IMG/VR virus record: IMGVR_UViG_3300034954_000564
Location: 1-33,837 of that record
DNA length: 33,837 bases
Strand: one strand, 5' to 3'
From: a virus
Each line of letters begins with the position of its first letter. The stretch's first letter is position 1. The notes below the pieces were generated by a model. The model had not been told where the DNA came from. It did not search any database and was given only the letters and a program-made list of their open reading frames with translations. Both the position numbers and the translations under genes were made by a program. Positions 1-10,355 of the stretch are shown one piece after another.

Positions 1-762
1 TCCAGCGTTGTAGTTTACTGCAGAAGCTGCGAGGTTGTACACGCCAAAGTCATTGTTATTGCCGCTGGAATCATTGCCAATCCCGCTTTCATTAGCGAAG
101 TCGAAAAGATGAAATCCGTTCGTTCCAAATGTTCCGCTATAGGCTGCCGCTTGCCATACGCCGTTATCGTCAAACGCCCCAAATGATGTGGGGTCAAGCG
201 CAAAGCCGTCAATAAAGTAAACGTCGGCTAAATAACCGTCAAAGTAGTATTCATATGAGCTTTCTCCAGTCTGCCCAATGTTCATAGCATTGGCACTGTT
301 CCAAATCCCGTCAGTGTTTTGGGCACAGAACGAGCCAGTAACAGACTGCTCTGCGCCATTTACATAAATCTTGGTGCGATTTGCGGCAGTTGCTTGTGCC
401 GAGTCAAACACTAATGTGACGTGATACCATCCAGAAAAATCCCTAAAAACAGCATCAGTGTCTATAAAAGTGTTTGTACCAGATACAACTACTTGAAAAC
501 GCAAGTTGTCGCTTGAGTTGTAGACAAGTTGAACGGTGTTATTGGAAACGTCCGTTCCAAATAATGCTTTATTTGCGCCCGATCCAGAACGCTTCACCCA
601 GCCAGCCCAAGTCCATTTTTTGCGATTGCCAGCAGACGACGGAGTGCGGTTGAGAAAACTTGAATCACCATCGTTAAACCGAACGGACTTAATCGGTCCT
701 GCTGCAGCAGCATCCGCCGCACTCGCAAGGAACAGAGGCGACGGACTTCCAAGTGCGCTCAT
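1..762 (-). CDS. LamG/concanavalin-like tail-associated protein, C-terminus beyond the window
   Basis: Reading leftward from the ATG at 762, the frame stays open for 254 codons to the window edge, so the gene is partial. The start overlaps the stop of the upstream fibre gene as ATGA, a strong sign of translational coupling. After an Ala-rich start, the protein has a motif like RTPSSAGNRKKWTWAGWVKR near residues 39-58, then GWYHVTLVFD and KIYVNG, all typical of LamG/concanavalin A-like jelly-roll domains in marine phage tail proteins. Such domains bind glycans. By position directly after the fibre it is probably a receptor-binding or fibre-tip component acting outside the virion. The substrate cannot be told. 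The family call is by motif memory only. Confidence 0.75.
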   Translation of the reverse strand, partial: MSALGSPSPLFLASAADAAAAGPIKSVRFNDGDSSFLNRTPSSAGNRKKWTWAGWVKRSGSGANKALFGTDVSNNTVQLVYNSSDNLRFQVVVSGTNTFIDTDAVFRDFSGWYHVTLVFDSAQATAANRTKIYVNGAEQSVTGSFCAQNTDGIWNSANAMNIGQTGESSYEYYFDGYLADVYFIDGFALDPTSFGAFDDNGVWQAAAYSGTFGTNGFHLFDFANESGIGNDSSGNNNDFGVYNLAASAVNYNAG

Positions 763-3700
763 GAGACGTTCAGCAATACTTGAGCCGTAATCCGACTCGT
801 GCTCTCCACATAGTAAGTCAAAATATCAACCGCACTAGCTGTCGTCGTTAGCGTCGGTGCCGTCCCACCAGCAAATTTGAATTTATTTCCGAACGCCATG
901 GTTCTGCTGCCCGTTCCATCCTGCGTAATCGCAATCACACCGGACTGACCAGCCGTCAGGTTGCTTGGGTTCGCCAAGGTGGCATTCGTTCCAAGCGTCA
1001 CGGAGAAGTTGTTAGATGCTGCGAAATCAGGCGTGATGGTTGACGCTGAGGTCAACGCATCAATCTCACCAACAGATGAGTTCTTGACAGTAACGACACC
1101 TTTGCTGCTAATGCTGAGTCGCTCCCCTGAAGAAGAATGACCATCCGCAGTAGTGTGGAACGCCAAGCGAGTTGGCATATCGTTAGTGCCAGGGGTGCCG
1201 TCTACCGCGGCTGTAATTTGCGCCCCCACGATCTCATTTGTTCCGTCCGCACCTACAAAACGAATTTCACCAAGAGTGTCACCTGATTGAACAACAGTAT
1301 TAGTCCCTACGCTTGTGCCTCTAGATTTAAATAGGTGAACAATTGGGCCAGGAGCATTGTTGGAATATCTAAATGCGCCAAACCCTGCTGCATTTCCAGC
1401 GGCTGCAGATTGGACTTTGGGAATAATACCAACAGTGTCAAGAGCACTACTCGTCCCAACCAACAACTGCCCCGAGCTGTCGATGCGCATCTTTTCCGAC
1501 GCCCCAGCCGTACCAGCTTTTACATCAGTGCCGCCGACACTCCAAGTAAAAAAGCCGCCACTATTGACAACTGTTTTAATCGAATCATCACCACGAATAA
1601 CAGCATTAGCCACCAAGGCAATGTCTGAGGTATCTGTTTGATTGGCAGCTCGATTTAAATAAAGTGTAGGGACTCCACTAACAACAGAACCTGCAATTTC
1701 AAGTCGCGCGGCGGGCGAATCTGCTCCGATGCCCAAGTGTCCTGAATGATCAATAGTGAAAACGTTGCTAAAAGTATTGCTGTCATTTCCAGCTCTTATT
1801 CTGAACTTACCGTCAGTGCCTGCGGCGTGCATCCAGTTTTTTAAGTCTGTGCCTGCGGCTGTATTGGTATAAGTGAAATAGGGGGCAGAACCGTTAAGAT
1901 GCAGTTGCGAGAAGGGCGAGCTTGTCCCCACGCCCAAGTTCCCAGCAGAATTAATTCGAGCGCGTTCGCTGGATGCGGTAGAAAACAGAAGCGCGTTTGA
2001 TGCTGAGGTTCCAGCGATGGAAGCACTTGTTCCACCCCATTCAATTGCAGATCCATCAGCAATACGAACAGTTCCGTTAACATCAAGTTGTCTTGCAGGG
2101 CTCGTAGTTGCGATGCCGACCTTGCCACTTGAGTCGATTCTGAGTCGCTCAGTGCCATCTTGCGCAAAGTAAATGTTTGCACCATCCCCAACAATGCCAA
2201 TGTTGGCTGAGTGATCAACACCATTAGAAAACTGAATATGAGCGTCGGCATTGCTGGCGTTAGCAACAAAACGAGCAATCGTATTAGCTTGCGCAGTTGT
2301 TGATGTTGCCGAAGAATCGGCTACATGCAGCTTTTTAGTCGGAGAGCTGACCCCGATGCCCACGTTGCCACTTGAATTGATCCTGAGTCGCTCACTTGCG
2401 TTTGTCCAGAAAAGCAACTCTTGTGCAGTTGGATATACCTGAATGGCAGCGTTAGAAGTTCCACCCGTACCTAAAAGTGCTCCTCCTGCATCCGGTACTT
2501 TGTAATTGCTGGCAAAAACAGTACCGTTTACTTCAAGTGGTTGCGTTGGAGACCCTGTTCCGATTCCTACTTGACCGCTGCTATCAACAACAACGCGCTG
2601 CGTGCCGCCAGTTGTAATCGCAACTTCGTCAGCCGCTGAGTGATACAAGCCGGTGTTCGTATCAGTTCCAAAGTAAAAACTTGGCGCGGATGCGGTACCA
2701 GCAGGGAATTTAACCTTGCCGTCTGCACTGATCAGACCAGTAACAGCAGCAGTCGAATCAAACGTTGCCGCTCCAGTAACGTCCAACGTTCCAGGGACAT
2801 CAACATTGCTGGTGAACTCAACGCCCGTTCCAGCAACATCGGTCTGCAGCAGTTGACGCGCAGAACCGTTCGCCAGCTTGCTAACGGCAATCTCTGCACT
2901 TGCATTGATGTCAGCATTGACGATCGTGCCGTCAGTGATCATCGTGCTGGTCACGACGCCGCTTGAACCAGTCGTCAGCAGCGTTCCAGTTTCATTAGGC
3001 AGCGTGATCGTCCGATCAGCCGTGGGATCGGCAACAGTCAGTGTTGTTTCAAATCCGTCGTCAGTCGCACCTTCGAAGACAATGACAATGCCATTGCCCA
3101 GCTCAAGGTTGCCGGTCATTGTGCCACCAGCTTTTGCCAGCTTTTCAGTGTCAAGCTCTTGCAATGCAGCCTGAACATCTGTTGCCGCAATGTTGCCCGT
3201 AGCAACAACAGAAATGTTTGCTGCAGTCTGACCAGCAATAGCGTTAGAAACGTCAATCAGCTGGAACGTTGTTCCCGCAACACCAAGCGAGATCAACATG
3301 TCAGGTGGTGCCAAAGCAACAGCTGGGGCGTTACCTGAACCCGTTCCAGACGTGTCAACAACAACGTAGTAGTTGAGGTTGCCAGAAGCAGGTGCAGGCA
3401 GTGCGGCACCATTCGTGAAGCCAGCAGCAGAACCAGCAGTCGTGACGCTGCTCAGCAGGTTGGTGCTTGCGTCATACGTTCCAGCGTTGACAAGGTTGCC
3501 GCTGATAACCGTGATCGGCAGGAAAGACTCACCCGTATAAACGTAGAGATCTTCATTCTTCTCATCGAAGAAGAACTGACCCTTATAGTCACCATCAGGG
3601 AAGGTAACAACGTTGTCGGTCGCACCCGCACCGCCGAACTTGGTGACACTTTGATCAGCAAGCTTTGCAGCTGTAACAGCATCATCAGCTAATCGCGCTG

Positions 3701-4688
3701 TCGGGAAAGTGCCTGTCGTGATCTTTGCTGCATCAAGATCAGGAATGTCAGCAGCAGCAAGAGTCACTGCACTGGTGACGTGACCTTGAGCATCAACAGT
3801 CACCTTGGTGTAGGTGCCAGCTGTTGTGCTGTTGGTGTGATTCAGCGTTCCACCAGACGCAACTTCTAAACCCGATCCAGGGACAACAGCGCCTTTAGCG
3901 CTAGAAGTTGCTTCGGGCAGATCGCTTGCTGCAATAACGCGACCAGCAGTAATCAGACCATTGGCGTCGTACTGAACAAGGTGATGCTCAGTCGTCTCTG
4001 CCGTAACGCTGTTGTCAATCTGAATCTCATCGTTGCTCATCGTCAGGCCATTGCCATTGACGGCAACAGCACCTTTTGCCGATGAAGTGGCAGTTGGAAG
4101 ATCACCGCTGGCAATAGCGCGATAACCAACCGTTCCACCAGCACCCGTAGGACCGGCAAGAAACTGCTTGGCTGCAGTGGTGTCGTCTAACGTCGTGCTG
4201 ACAGTAACCGTGTCACCACTGGTTGACGTGGTGATGTTGACGATGCCGCTGGTGCTGCCGTTAACAACGTTGATTGAACCAGCGCCTTTGACGGAATCCC
4301 ATGCTGACCCGTCCCAGATATAGATCTTGTTGTCGTCGGTATCAAGCGCAATCTGGCCCGTGAAGTCGCCTGAACCAGGCAACGTAGAAACCAACGTCAC
4401 ACTGGAGTTGTCAGCCAACTTGGCTGCAGTGATCGACGAATCGGCCACTTTGGCTGTAGTGATTCCAGCATCAGCAACAGAAGCTGTGGCAACGCTTCCT
4501 GCCGCAAACAGAATCTTCGCGCTTGGAATCGTTGCGTTGGAGATCAGCGTGACCCCGTTTGCGATTAGATCGCTGACCGTTAGCTTTTTAGTTTCACTGG
4601 CGCTATCGTCAACGACAGCAACCACGTCTGCTGCAACCAGATCAGCCCCAGCGAGGCTGTTAAGGGCACTGATCTTGACGTCAGCCAT
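759..4688 (-). CDS. Large tail fibre protein with GIGTxSP repeats
   Basis: This 1309-residue protein starts MADVKISALNSL, a start common to marine phage fibres. The N-terminal half is rich in Ala, Thr and Gly with repeated phrases such as ATSSAKGAV (seen three times before residue 275). From about residue 700 to 985 there are five or more copies of a unit around SSGxVGIGTxSP followed by a short LxVNG strand, for example VGIGTGSP, VGIGVSSP, VGIATTSP, LGVGTSSP and LGIGADSP. This unit is typical of beta-structured shafts in phage fibres. I do not see an obvious S74 peptidase chaperone at the C-terminus, which ends TAQVLLNVS. It sits last but one in the leftward structural operon, as expected for a host-recognition fibre. 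Its exact polymer state and receptor are unknown. Confidence 0.85.
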   Translation of the reverse strand: MADVKISALNSLAGADLVAADVVAVVDDSASETKKLTVSDLIANGVTLISNATIPSAKILFAAGSVATASVADAGITTAKVADSSITAAKLADNSSVTLVSTLPGSGDFTGQIALDTDDNKIYIWDGSAWDSVKGAGSINVVNGSTSGIVNITTSTSGDTVTVSTTLDDTTAAKQFLAGPTGAGGTVGYRAIASGDLPTATSSAKGAVAVNGNGLTMSNDEIQIDNSVTAETTEHHLVQYDANGLITAGRVIAASDLPEATSSAKGAVVPGSGLEVASGGTLNHTNSTTAGTYTKVTVDAQGHVTSAVTLAAADIPDLDAAKITTGTFPTARLADDAVTAAKLADQSVTKFGGAGATDNVVTFPDGDYKGQFFFDEKNEDLYVYTGESFLPITVISGNLVNAGTYDASTNLLSSVTTAGSAAGFTNGAALPAPASGNLNYYVVVDTSGTGSGNAPAVALAPPDMLISLGVAGTTFQLIDVSNAIAGQTAANISVVATGNIAATDVQAALQELDTEKLAKAGGTMTGNLELGNGIVIVFEGATDDGFETTLTVADPTADRTITLPNETGTLLTTGSSGVVTSTMITDGTIVNADINASAEIAVSKLANGSARQLLQTDVAGTGVEFTSNVDVPGTLDVTGAATFDSTAAVTGLISADGKVKFPAGTASAPSFYFGTDTNTGLYHSAADEVAITTGGTQRVVVDSSGQVGIGTGSPTQPLEVNGTVFASNYKVPDAGGALLGTGGTSNAAIQVYPTAQELLFWTNASERLRINSSGNVGIGVSSPTKKLHVADSSATSTTAQANTIARFVANASNADAHIQFSNGVDHSANIGIVGDGANIYFAQDGTERLRIDSSGKVGIATTSPARQLDVNGTVRIADGSAIEWGGTSASIAGTSASNALLFSTASSERARINSAGNLGVGTSSPFSQLHLNGSAPYFTYTNTAAGTDLKNWMHAAGTDGKFRIRAGNDSNTFSNVFTIDHSGHLGIGADSPAARLEIAGSVVSGVPTLYLNRAANQTDTSDIALVANAVIRGDDSIKTVVNSGGFFTWSVGGTDVKAGTAGASEKMRIDSSGQLLVGTSSALDTVGIIPKVQSAAAGNAAGFGAFRYSNNAPGPIVHLFKSRGTSVGTNTVVQSGDTLGEIRFVGADGTNEIVGAQITAAVDGTPGTNDMPTRLAFHTTADGHSSSGERLSISSKGVVTVKNSSVGEIDALTSASTITPDFAASNNFSVTLGTNATLANPSNLTAGQSGVIAITQDGTGSRTMAFGNKFKFAGGTAPTLTTTASAVDILTYYVESTSRITAQVLLNVS

Positions 4689-4700
4689 GAAACCCTACGC

Positions 4701-4720
4701 ATGAACCACGATGGGTTCAT
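4701..4720 (-). other. Hairpin upstream of the tail fibre gene
   Basis: A perfect 7-bp inverted repeat (ATGAACC, loop of 6, GGTTCAT) lies between the stop of the upstream tail gene at 4734 and the fibre start at 4688. No T-run follows on the minus strand, so it does not look like an intrinsic terminator. It could be an mRNA-stabilising or processing element, or chance. Confidence 0.35.
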
Positions 4721-4733
4721 CATAGAGGCGCAA

Positions 4734-5600
4734 TCATGTCTGTTCCAGGGCGACCTTGTCAGACGTGCTCTGCTCCGTTACAAGCTCGTCATCGTTTTCC
4801 TGCAGCAGCTTGCTTTCAACCTCAAGGTCCATTCGCAGCTGGATCGTTCCGGTACTAATAAAATCTGCCTGAATTTGCACTGTGTTGTCGGGAGCAAACT
4901 GAACAGCACAGGCAGTTAAAACGCCAGTGAACTCATAAAAAACCTCATCGTTATCGTTGGCAGTCACTCCGCCAGGATTGTGAGAAGTTGTTTTAATGTA
5001 AAAACGAGCTTTAAACTGACTGCCTACCCTTGTTCGCAAAGATAGTTCGACCAAGTAGTTGGGCAGCTCTTGGGCGGCATTTCCGGTGTACTCCCAAAAG
5101 GCAGACATCCGACCAGAGCCAGACATCAACGTGCTAATCCTGCTGCGAAACTCATCGGACAGCGTGGTGGTGTCCACGGTTTCGCGTTCAGTATTTAGCT
5201 CAAAACCGTTGACTTGCGCCAACACCAAGTAATCGGTGTTCTCAACTTTGACGCGAATCGGAATGTTATCGCCCGGATCGGCTAGGTCTACTGCGTTGGT
5301 CGTTCCACCGTTTACGGCGTCGGCAAACGAGTCATAAAGCCTGATGCCGTCTAGCTCGTCAACATGAACAAACTTCTTGACGCTGGTTTTTGTGTAGCTG
5401 TCGATAAAATCCAGCGCCGTTCCATCGGTGCTCGTAATTTCAATTTGATCGCCGCTAATCAGCTGACCATGCTCGAAATCAAAGCTAAATCGTTTTGCTG
5501 TTGCGTTTACGTCTGAAGTGTTAATTGTTCCTCGCAATTCACCTTCAGCAAACTGCCGCTGCAGCTTGATCTCTCCGTACGTACCAAGATAAACACTCAT
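4734..5600 (-). CDS. Putative distal tail protein
   Basis: This protein has 288 residues and no domain I can name with certainty. It is acidic and beta-rich with no membrane segment. Its start ATG shares its A with the upstream TGA stop (TGATG), so it is coupled to the tail-tube-like gene before it. Residues about 130-215 (ERETVDTTTLSDEFRSR, then GSGRMSAFWEY) resemble the part of tail tube proteins where a TTT.GD/DEFR stretch precedes a GSG strand. It may therefore be an enlarged tail-tube-fold protein, for example a distal or baseplate-hub subunit. The place between the J-like protein and the fibre supports a tail-tip role. The family link is inference. Confidence 0.6.
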   Translation of the reverse strand: MSVYLGTYGEIKLQRQFAEGELRGTINTSDVNATAKRFSFDFEHGQLISGDQIEITSTDGTALDFIDSYTKTSVKKFVHVDELDGIRLYDSFADAVNGGTTNAVDLADPGDNIPIRVKVENTDYLVLAQVNGFELNTERETVDTTTLSDEFRSRISTLMSGSGRMSAFWEYTGNAAQELPNYLVELSLRTRVGSQFKARFYIKTTSHNPGGVTANDNDEVFYEFTGVLTACAVQFAPDNTVQIQADFISTGTIQLRMDLEVESKLLQENDDELVTEQSTSDKVALEQT

Positions 5601-6031
5601 CAGACTGTGACAGTAGCCAGTGCTCCAGTGCCCTGGAACGCAATCTCAGCTCGCACAATGTCGCCGGTTGCCGCTCCAATGTTTGCGCTAGTGATATAAG
5701 CCGTCAGCTTGATGTCGTTGTTGTCCGTTCCATCAACCCAACGGAACGTCAGCTCAACCGTATCTGAGCTGCTGACGCCTGTTGTGCCGGTTTTGTAAAG
5801 CTTGTTCAGCAGGTCGGTTGTATTGATGTCGTCGTCGTCGTCCTTGTAATACAACAACGTTGCACTACCCGAGTACCCTGTTACGCCAGGGCTATAGCTT
5901 CTGACGCCATCACCCAGCGTCGTAGTTTCAAGCGTCTCTAGGTTGCTGGACACAGCAAAATTGACGACCTTGGCAAGGGTCGTGCCAGCAAGCTGCATTA
6001 CGCCATCTCTGCCGGTGTAAACCTTTGCCAT
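5600..6031 (-). CDS. Tail tube-like protein (small, distal copy)
   Basis: The 143-residue protein starts MAKVYTGRDGVMQLAG and carries the pattern of siphophage tail tube proteins: NLETLETTTLGD near residue 30, GYSGSATLLYY near residue 52, and a C-terminus with AEIAFQGTGAL. The tail tube fold builds the hollow tube through which DNA passes. This copy lies downstream of the J-like tip gene, between two other tail genes, which is unusual for the main tube protein. A second protein with the same outline is at 20252-20674. It overlaps its neighbours by one base on both sides. It may be the main tube subunit or a distal-tail version. Confidence 0.6.
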   Translation of the reverse strand: MAKVYTGRDGVMQLAGTTLAKVVNFAVSSNLETLETTTLGDGVRSYSPGVTGYSGSATLLYYKDDDDDINTTDLLNKLYKTGTTGVSSSDTVELTFRWVDGTDNNDIKLTAYITSANIGAATGDIVRAEIAFQGTGALATVTV

Positions 6032-6405
6032 CAGAGCACACCAATTAAATTGACTGTAACGCTACTAGTCCCCGGACGCACAGACGTAATCTGTGGCGCT
6101 GACTCGTATCGCCAGCTATTTCCAGTCGCAGCGTCGATAGCGTCTTCATCCCCGTTCCAGCCTGCGCGAAATTCAGACGGGAGTGTGAACACATCAAAGC
6201 CGCCCTTCACCTCGTCGTAATGAGTGATGAAGTCATCAGCTGCCGTATCCGCAATGTTGGCGTACTGCAACTGCAATGTCATGCCGGTTCGCTTGTCGCC
6301 ATACAAGATCCGGTGCTCTTTGCCGGATTGGGACGAAAAGGTCTTATAGCGGTAGTCGCCAGCGTCAAAAGAACGGCCAGTTGGCTTATGAGCAGGAAAT
6401 GCCAT
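6031..6405 (-). CDS. Small conserved tail protein, function unknown
   Basis: This protein has 124 residues, starting MAFPAHKPTGRSFDAGDY, with aromatic and Gly-rich strands (RILYGDKRTGMTLQLQY; a SEFRAGW stretch near residue 77). It ends VTVNLIGVL, like many small beta-rich tail tip proteins. It is directly downstream of the J-like gene with a 1-base overlap and directly upstream of a tail tube-like gene. This suggests a tail-tip or tube-attachment role in the same polycistronic message. I do not recognise a named family. Confidence 0.55.
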   Translation of the reverse strand: MAFPAHKPTGRSFDAGDYRYKTFSSQSGKEHRILYGDKRTGMTLQLQYANIADTAADDFITHYDEVKGGFDVFTLPSEFRAGWNGDEDAIDAATGNSWRYESAPQITSVRPGTSSVTVNLIGVL

Positions 6406-9400
6406 CAGTCGTCCAACGGTCCTTCAATTGTAATCGCGCCCGCAGTGTCGAGAACGTCGATAGCAAGCTGGCTAACGCCGTTGGAATTGACTGCGTAGTT
6501 GCTGGCTTTGATCGTGACGATACCGTCCTGATCAACGTCCAATGCCTCGACTTGATAGATCTGCGATGAGCTGTTAGAGCCAGACTTCAGGCTAAACACT
6601 GCATTGAACAGACCTGTTGACTTGCCATCTTTGATCGTCAGCACCCCTTCATTGATGGCTGTGTTTTGGCGCTCCCAGTAATAAACGTCATGATCTCCAT
6701 CCGCCAAAGCAGAAATTGAAACCACCGTTCCATCATCCTGGATGATGCCGTTGTTGTCGGGACGGTATGGGCTTAGCTCACTGGCAACACGAATAAATTT
6801 GCCAGCTTCTAGGTTTAGGCCCCAGGGCAACGTCTTAAAGGTGATCGTGTGAGTCAGGTTTTTGCGCAGTGACAAGAAGTACCGGGCAACCTTCGCAGCG
6901 TGCTCGTCGCTGGTGATGTGCTTGAACGAAAATTCTTCAATCGGAAGGTCGCTGTTATCTGTTCCAAAGTAAGCAAGCAACGTCTTTTGCTCAGGGAACT
7001 GGTTGACCCGTGACTGCTGGTAAATGACTGCCGCTTGAAACATCTTGCGCTCCTCAAGCTCCAGCCATGTAATTTCAAGGCTGTCCTCAATGATGTTGCC
7101 CTCGGTGAACATCGCAGAAATCGTTACCGGGTTCGTTGCGTCAATCTTGTGGTTTGAGTCATAAGGCAGCGCAGGCTCCAAACTCATCTTGCCGTTTTTC
7201 AACGACACAAAGCAGAGAACGCTTGGCGCTTGAGTAGAAAGCCATGACCGCAAGTTGATTGATTCAGCAATAACGTCATCCCAGTACAACTTGTTGGCGC
7301 GTAGATAACGACCAGTCGTCGTCAGCAACGCTTTGTCAACAAGATCGCTATTAAGGATACTGCCCGCTCCAGTGTCCTTATTCGTCACTAAGTACCAAAG
7401 CAAGTCAGTCAACAAGTTGCTAGACGCAACATCTCCATCAATCAGACGCTCCACCTCAATGCCGTTCTTGACGTATGTCCGAAGCTGATCAAGCTGGTTA
7501 AAGTTGTCACTTGACTTGAGCTTCAGGCCAGCCATTGCGCAGCCGTCGTACTGAGGAATCGTTTCCTCTGAGAGCGTCTCGTTGACATAAACAATTTCAT
7601 GTTCAGCACCGTTATCACAGCTGCGACTAATCAAGTCGCTGTAATGAGAAACCTCTGCTAAGCCGCTGTATTTTTGCCAAAGACGAGTTGCTGTTGTATC
7701 AAACTCAAGCGCACCTGCTGAGTTGGTGGGATGTAAGAATTGATATTTGAAAGCAAATTGAATGCCGTTCTTGTTTCTGGCGTGCTTGTTAAAAGTTTCA
7801 CCTTCGGAATACTTGCCGACATAGCTCTGGGGGTTAACAAGCTCAATACTTTCAACGCGCCACCATTTGTTCCGTGGCGTGTCTGGGTAGGGTTGCTCAT
7901 ACGAAATCAAATGTAGTTTCATATAAACTTCTTTGCCTGAAACGCGGGTGTACTCCCAGTTCTCAATGGTGCGCCTTGTGCCATTGTCAAGATTATCGAA
8001 ATACGGATCAGCGCCAAGAACTAACGAATATATATTACTTACAGTATTGTCATTGATTTGATCTCCAACTGAATAACCAGGGCCGTTTTCATTTGCTGTA
8101 ATGCTAACTCCTGTTATCTCAAAAGTAGATGTCTCTTTCTGAGCACTGCCATATCTGATGTTAATCCTGCCTTCATCGTCCGTGATCAACTCAGGCACTG
8201 CAGCCATTTCACGATGCGTGAAATAGTTTCGCGGCTCTGCCTTATAACCACGCGCTCGAATCTGAAATGTCCCGTAAATAGTGCTGCCTTCCCAACCTTG
8301 CGCCCCAAAGCGCCCCCCATCTAGAACAAATACATCACCTTCGCCGTTGCTCTGCTCTACAAAAACGGCACTATTAAAAGGACGCAAACGATATTCAAAC
8401 TGCTTGCGATCAGGATGCTGGACTCTAATAAACGAGTAAAGATCAACTGGCGATTGACCAACAACCGCAAAAAGATAAGGGCCTATGTTGACCCAGCCAT
8501 CATTGGTGCTTGCTGATGAGTCGTAATTGCTAGGGCGGACATCTAACGCAAAAAACGACACTCGATGCGCAAAAGAAGTTACTTTGCCTTCAGACAACTG
8601 GATCTTATCTTTGTTTGCATTACGCAGTGATCTCGGAGACGGGACAGTATTAAAATTAGTAATACCTTCGAACTTGGCCCAAACTTGAGACTTAATGCCA
8701 ATCTCGGTTACATCGCAAGCTCGTGTGTTCTGAAACGTTCCAAGCTCATACTTAAGCAAGGGATACCATGCCTCATGAATATCGTCGCCTTCTTGAGTAA
8801 ACGGCAGGTACTCCTCAACCGTAATTGCCTCTTCAGCAACAATACCAATTTTTCTTTGTAAACGGCTCCACGTTTCAATACACTCAAGTGTAATTCTGAT
8901 TCCGCTAGCTACATGATCAGATCTTGAGCCATCATAGGGATCATCGGTGCTGCGACGAGTTACCTTCCAAGTGGTTCGCCCCACCATCCATGTAGACCCA
9001 CGGGAAAACATAGCGTCATATCTTGAGGATTCCGCCTGAACTGCAGATTCAATATCACTCAGGTCAACGTCATCAACGTCTTTTACTTTAAAAGGTTTTT
9101 CTTTTTGCCGTCCCTTGCCAATAAGCACTTCAATTTCATCACCTACTTGGCAATCAACTTCTCGTTTTAAGTTATTCCAGCTTTGGTTCCCGTTCTCAGT
9201 ATCTCTTACGCCGTGGCTGACTGTCGTAACAATTCCCCCTCGAACATGCTTAACAATCCCAATACGCCTTGCATAGTTTGTGCCAGTGCCGGGCATTCCG
9301 CACTCGCTGCTGCCGCTGCCTTCGTCTTTTGAGCCTCCGCCAAATTCATGCTTATCCATCAAATATGGATCAACATATTTTTTCTGTTGATTCTTCAGTT

Positions 9401-10355
9401 GTCGGTCTGTTTTGCTTGCTTGCCCACTTACGATTGAAATAATTTTCCAGTTTGGCCTATAAGGTGTTCCGTTTGGAACGCCAGTGTACACGCCAAATCG
9501 CGTCTGTGATGATGGAGTAAACGCACCACAAAATGCAGGCTGCGCTACGCCACTTCTCGTTGGCGCATAAAACACTTGATCTGCGCCAGACAGCCCTGGA
9601 TTGTCCCTATCGCCGTCAATCGCTAGATTCCCGTAGCGCAGGTTATACGCACGCAGACGGCTGCCAGCACCTAAAACTTCAAAGCCACCGTTCCAATAAA
9701 AATCAAAGTAATCCTCGTAAATACCATCAAGCGCGTTATTGCCAAGGAAAATACCGGCAAGGTCAGGCTTGGCCATGTTGCCTTGACCAGCAATCGCCAC
9801 GATTTCAGCGACTTGATAGCCGCCCCAGCTCTTCATGCGTGACCACACCAATTCAGGCGAGATCAGCAACCCGCCCGTTCCTTTGTCGTCGTTTTGATTA
9901 TTAGGGTCAACTTGACCTTGACGACGAGTAAATGCGATTGGAACGGTTTGACCGTATTCAGCTAACTCTTGGATACTGTCAAAGCCAAACGAAGGCGCAT
10001 AAATATCTTTGCCACGACGACTGCCAAGCTGACGTTGTTCAACACGATTTGGTTGTTTTGGCTTTGGCGCAAGCAGGATTGCCGCTGCCGTGAAAATTGC
10101 ACTAACGGCAATGTTGATCAGAATTCCAGTTAAAACGCCCCCATCAGGACCGTTTTTAATGTCTGGAATATGCGCATAATCCTCAGGGCGTTCGTTATAC
10201 CGACGCTCTACCTCTTGCGCAAACTGTCGATATTCCTGCTCACTACAACCAAGAGCCGTGATTAGCCGCTTTTCATACGGAAGCAGTGGCTGTTCGACAC
10301 TCCGTCGATAGGGCACCATGCGACCGCCTTCAAATGCCGATTGATGTAGAGACAT
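6405..10355 (-). CDS. Central tail tip protein, lambda J-like
   Basis: The open frame extends to a TTG at 10367, but I place the start at the ATG at 10355, which has GGAG six bases upstream. This gives 1316 residues. An alternative ATG is at 10319. Near residues 70-95 there is a short hydrophobic Ala/Ile-rich stretch followed by LAPKPKQPNR, a usual N-terminal feature of J-type tail tip attachment proteins. The rest is a long mixed alpha/beta protein containing ITITAxE-like and ESIELVNPQSY segments. J forms the tail tip, contacts the host receptor and starts DNA release. The upstream L-like and NlpC/P60-like genes match the lambda L-K-I-J order. The start overlaps the end of the NlpC/P60-like gene by 94 bases (58 if 10319 is used). 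Confidence 0.8.
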   Translation of the reverse strand: MSLHQSAFEGGRMVPYRRSVEQPLLPYEKRLITALGCSEQEYRQFAQEVERRYNERPEDYAHIPDIKNGPDGGVLTGILINIAVSAIFTAAAILLAPKPKQPNRVEQRQLGSRRGKDIYAPSFGFDSIQELAEYGQTVPIAFTRRQGQVDPNNQNDDKGTGGLLISPELVWSRMKSWGGYQVAEIVAIAGQGNMAKPDLAGIFLGNNALDGIYEDYFDFYWNGGFEVLGAGSRLRAYNLRYGNLAIDGDRDNPGLSGADQVFYAPTRSGVAQPAFCGAFTPSSQTRFGVYTGVPNGTPYRPNWKIISIVSGQASKTDRQLKNQQKKYVDPYLMDKHEFGGGSKDEGSGSSECGMPGTGTNYARRIGIVKHVRGGIVTTVSHGVRDTENGNQSWNNLKREVDCQVGDEIEVLIGKGRQKEKPFKVKDVDDVDLSDIESAVQAESSRYDAMFSRGSTWMVGRTTWKVTRRSTDDPYDGSRSDHVASGIRITLECIETWSRLQRKIGIVAEEAITVEEYLPFTQEGDDIHEAWYPLLKYELGTFQNTRACDVTEIGIKSQVWAKFEGITNFNTVPSPRSLRNANKDKIQLSEGKVTSFAHRVSFFALDVRPSNYDSSASTNDGWVNIGPYLFAVVGQSPVDLYSFIRVQHPDRKQFEYRLRPFNSAVFVEQSNGEGDVFVLDGGRFGAQGWEGSTIYGTFQIRARGYKAEPRNYFTHREMAAVPELITDDEGRINIRYGSAQKETSTFEITGVSITANENGPGYSVGDQINDNTVSNIYSLVLGADPYFDNLDNGTRRTIENWEYTRVSGKEVYMKLHLISYEQPYPDTPRNKWWRVESIELVNPQSYVGKYSEGETFNKHARNKNGIQFAFKYQFLHPTNSAGALEFDTTATRLWQKYSGLAEVSHYSDLISRSCDNGAEHEIVYVNETLSEETIPQYDGCAMAGLKLKSSDNFNQLDQLRTYVKNGIEVERLIDGDVASSNLLTDLLWYLVTNKDTGAGSILNSDLVDKALLTTTGRYLRANKLYWDDVIAESINLRSWLSTQAPSVLCFVSLKNGKMSLEPALPYDSNHKIDATNPVTISAMFTEGNIIEDSLEITWLELEERKMFQAAVIYQQSRVNQFPEQKTLLAYFGTDNSDLPIEEFSFKHITSDEHAAKVARYFLSLRKNLTHTITFKTLPWGLNLEAGKFIRVASELSPYRPDNNGIIQDDGTVVSISALADGDHDVYYWERQNTAINEGVLTIKDGKSTGLFNAVFSLKSGSNSSSQIYQVEALDVDQDGIVTIKASNYAVNSNGVSQLAIDVLDTAGAITIEGPLDD

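Noticed and set aside
1740-2590. Repeated DNA in the fibre gene as a possible tandem repeat or CRISPR-like array
   Set aside because: The repeats are protein-level GIGTxSP units with differing DNA and uneven spacing; there are no identical repeats with unique spacers.
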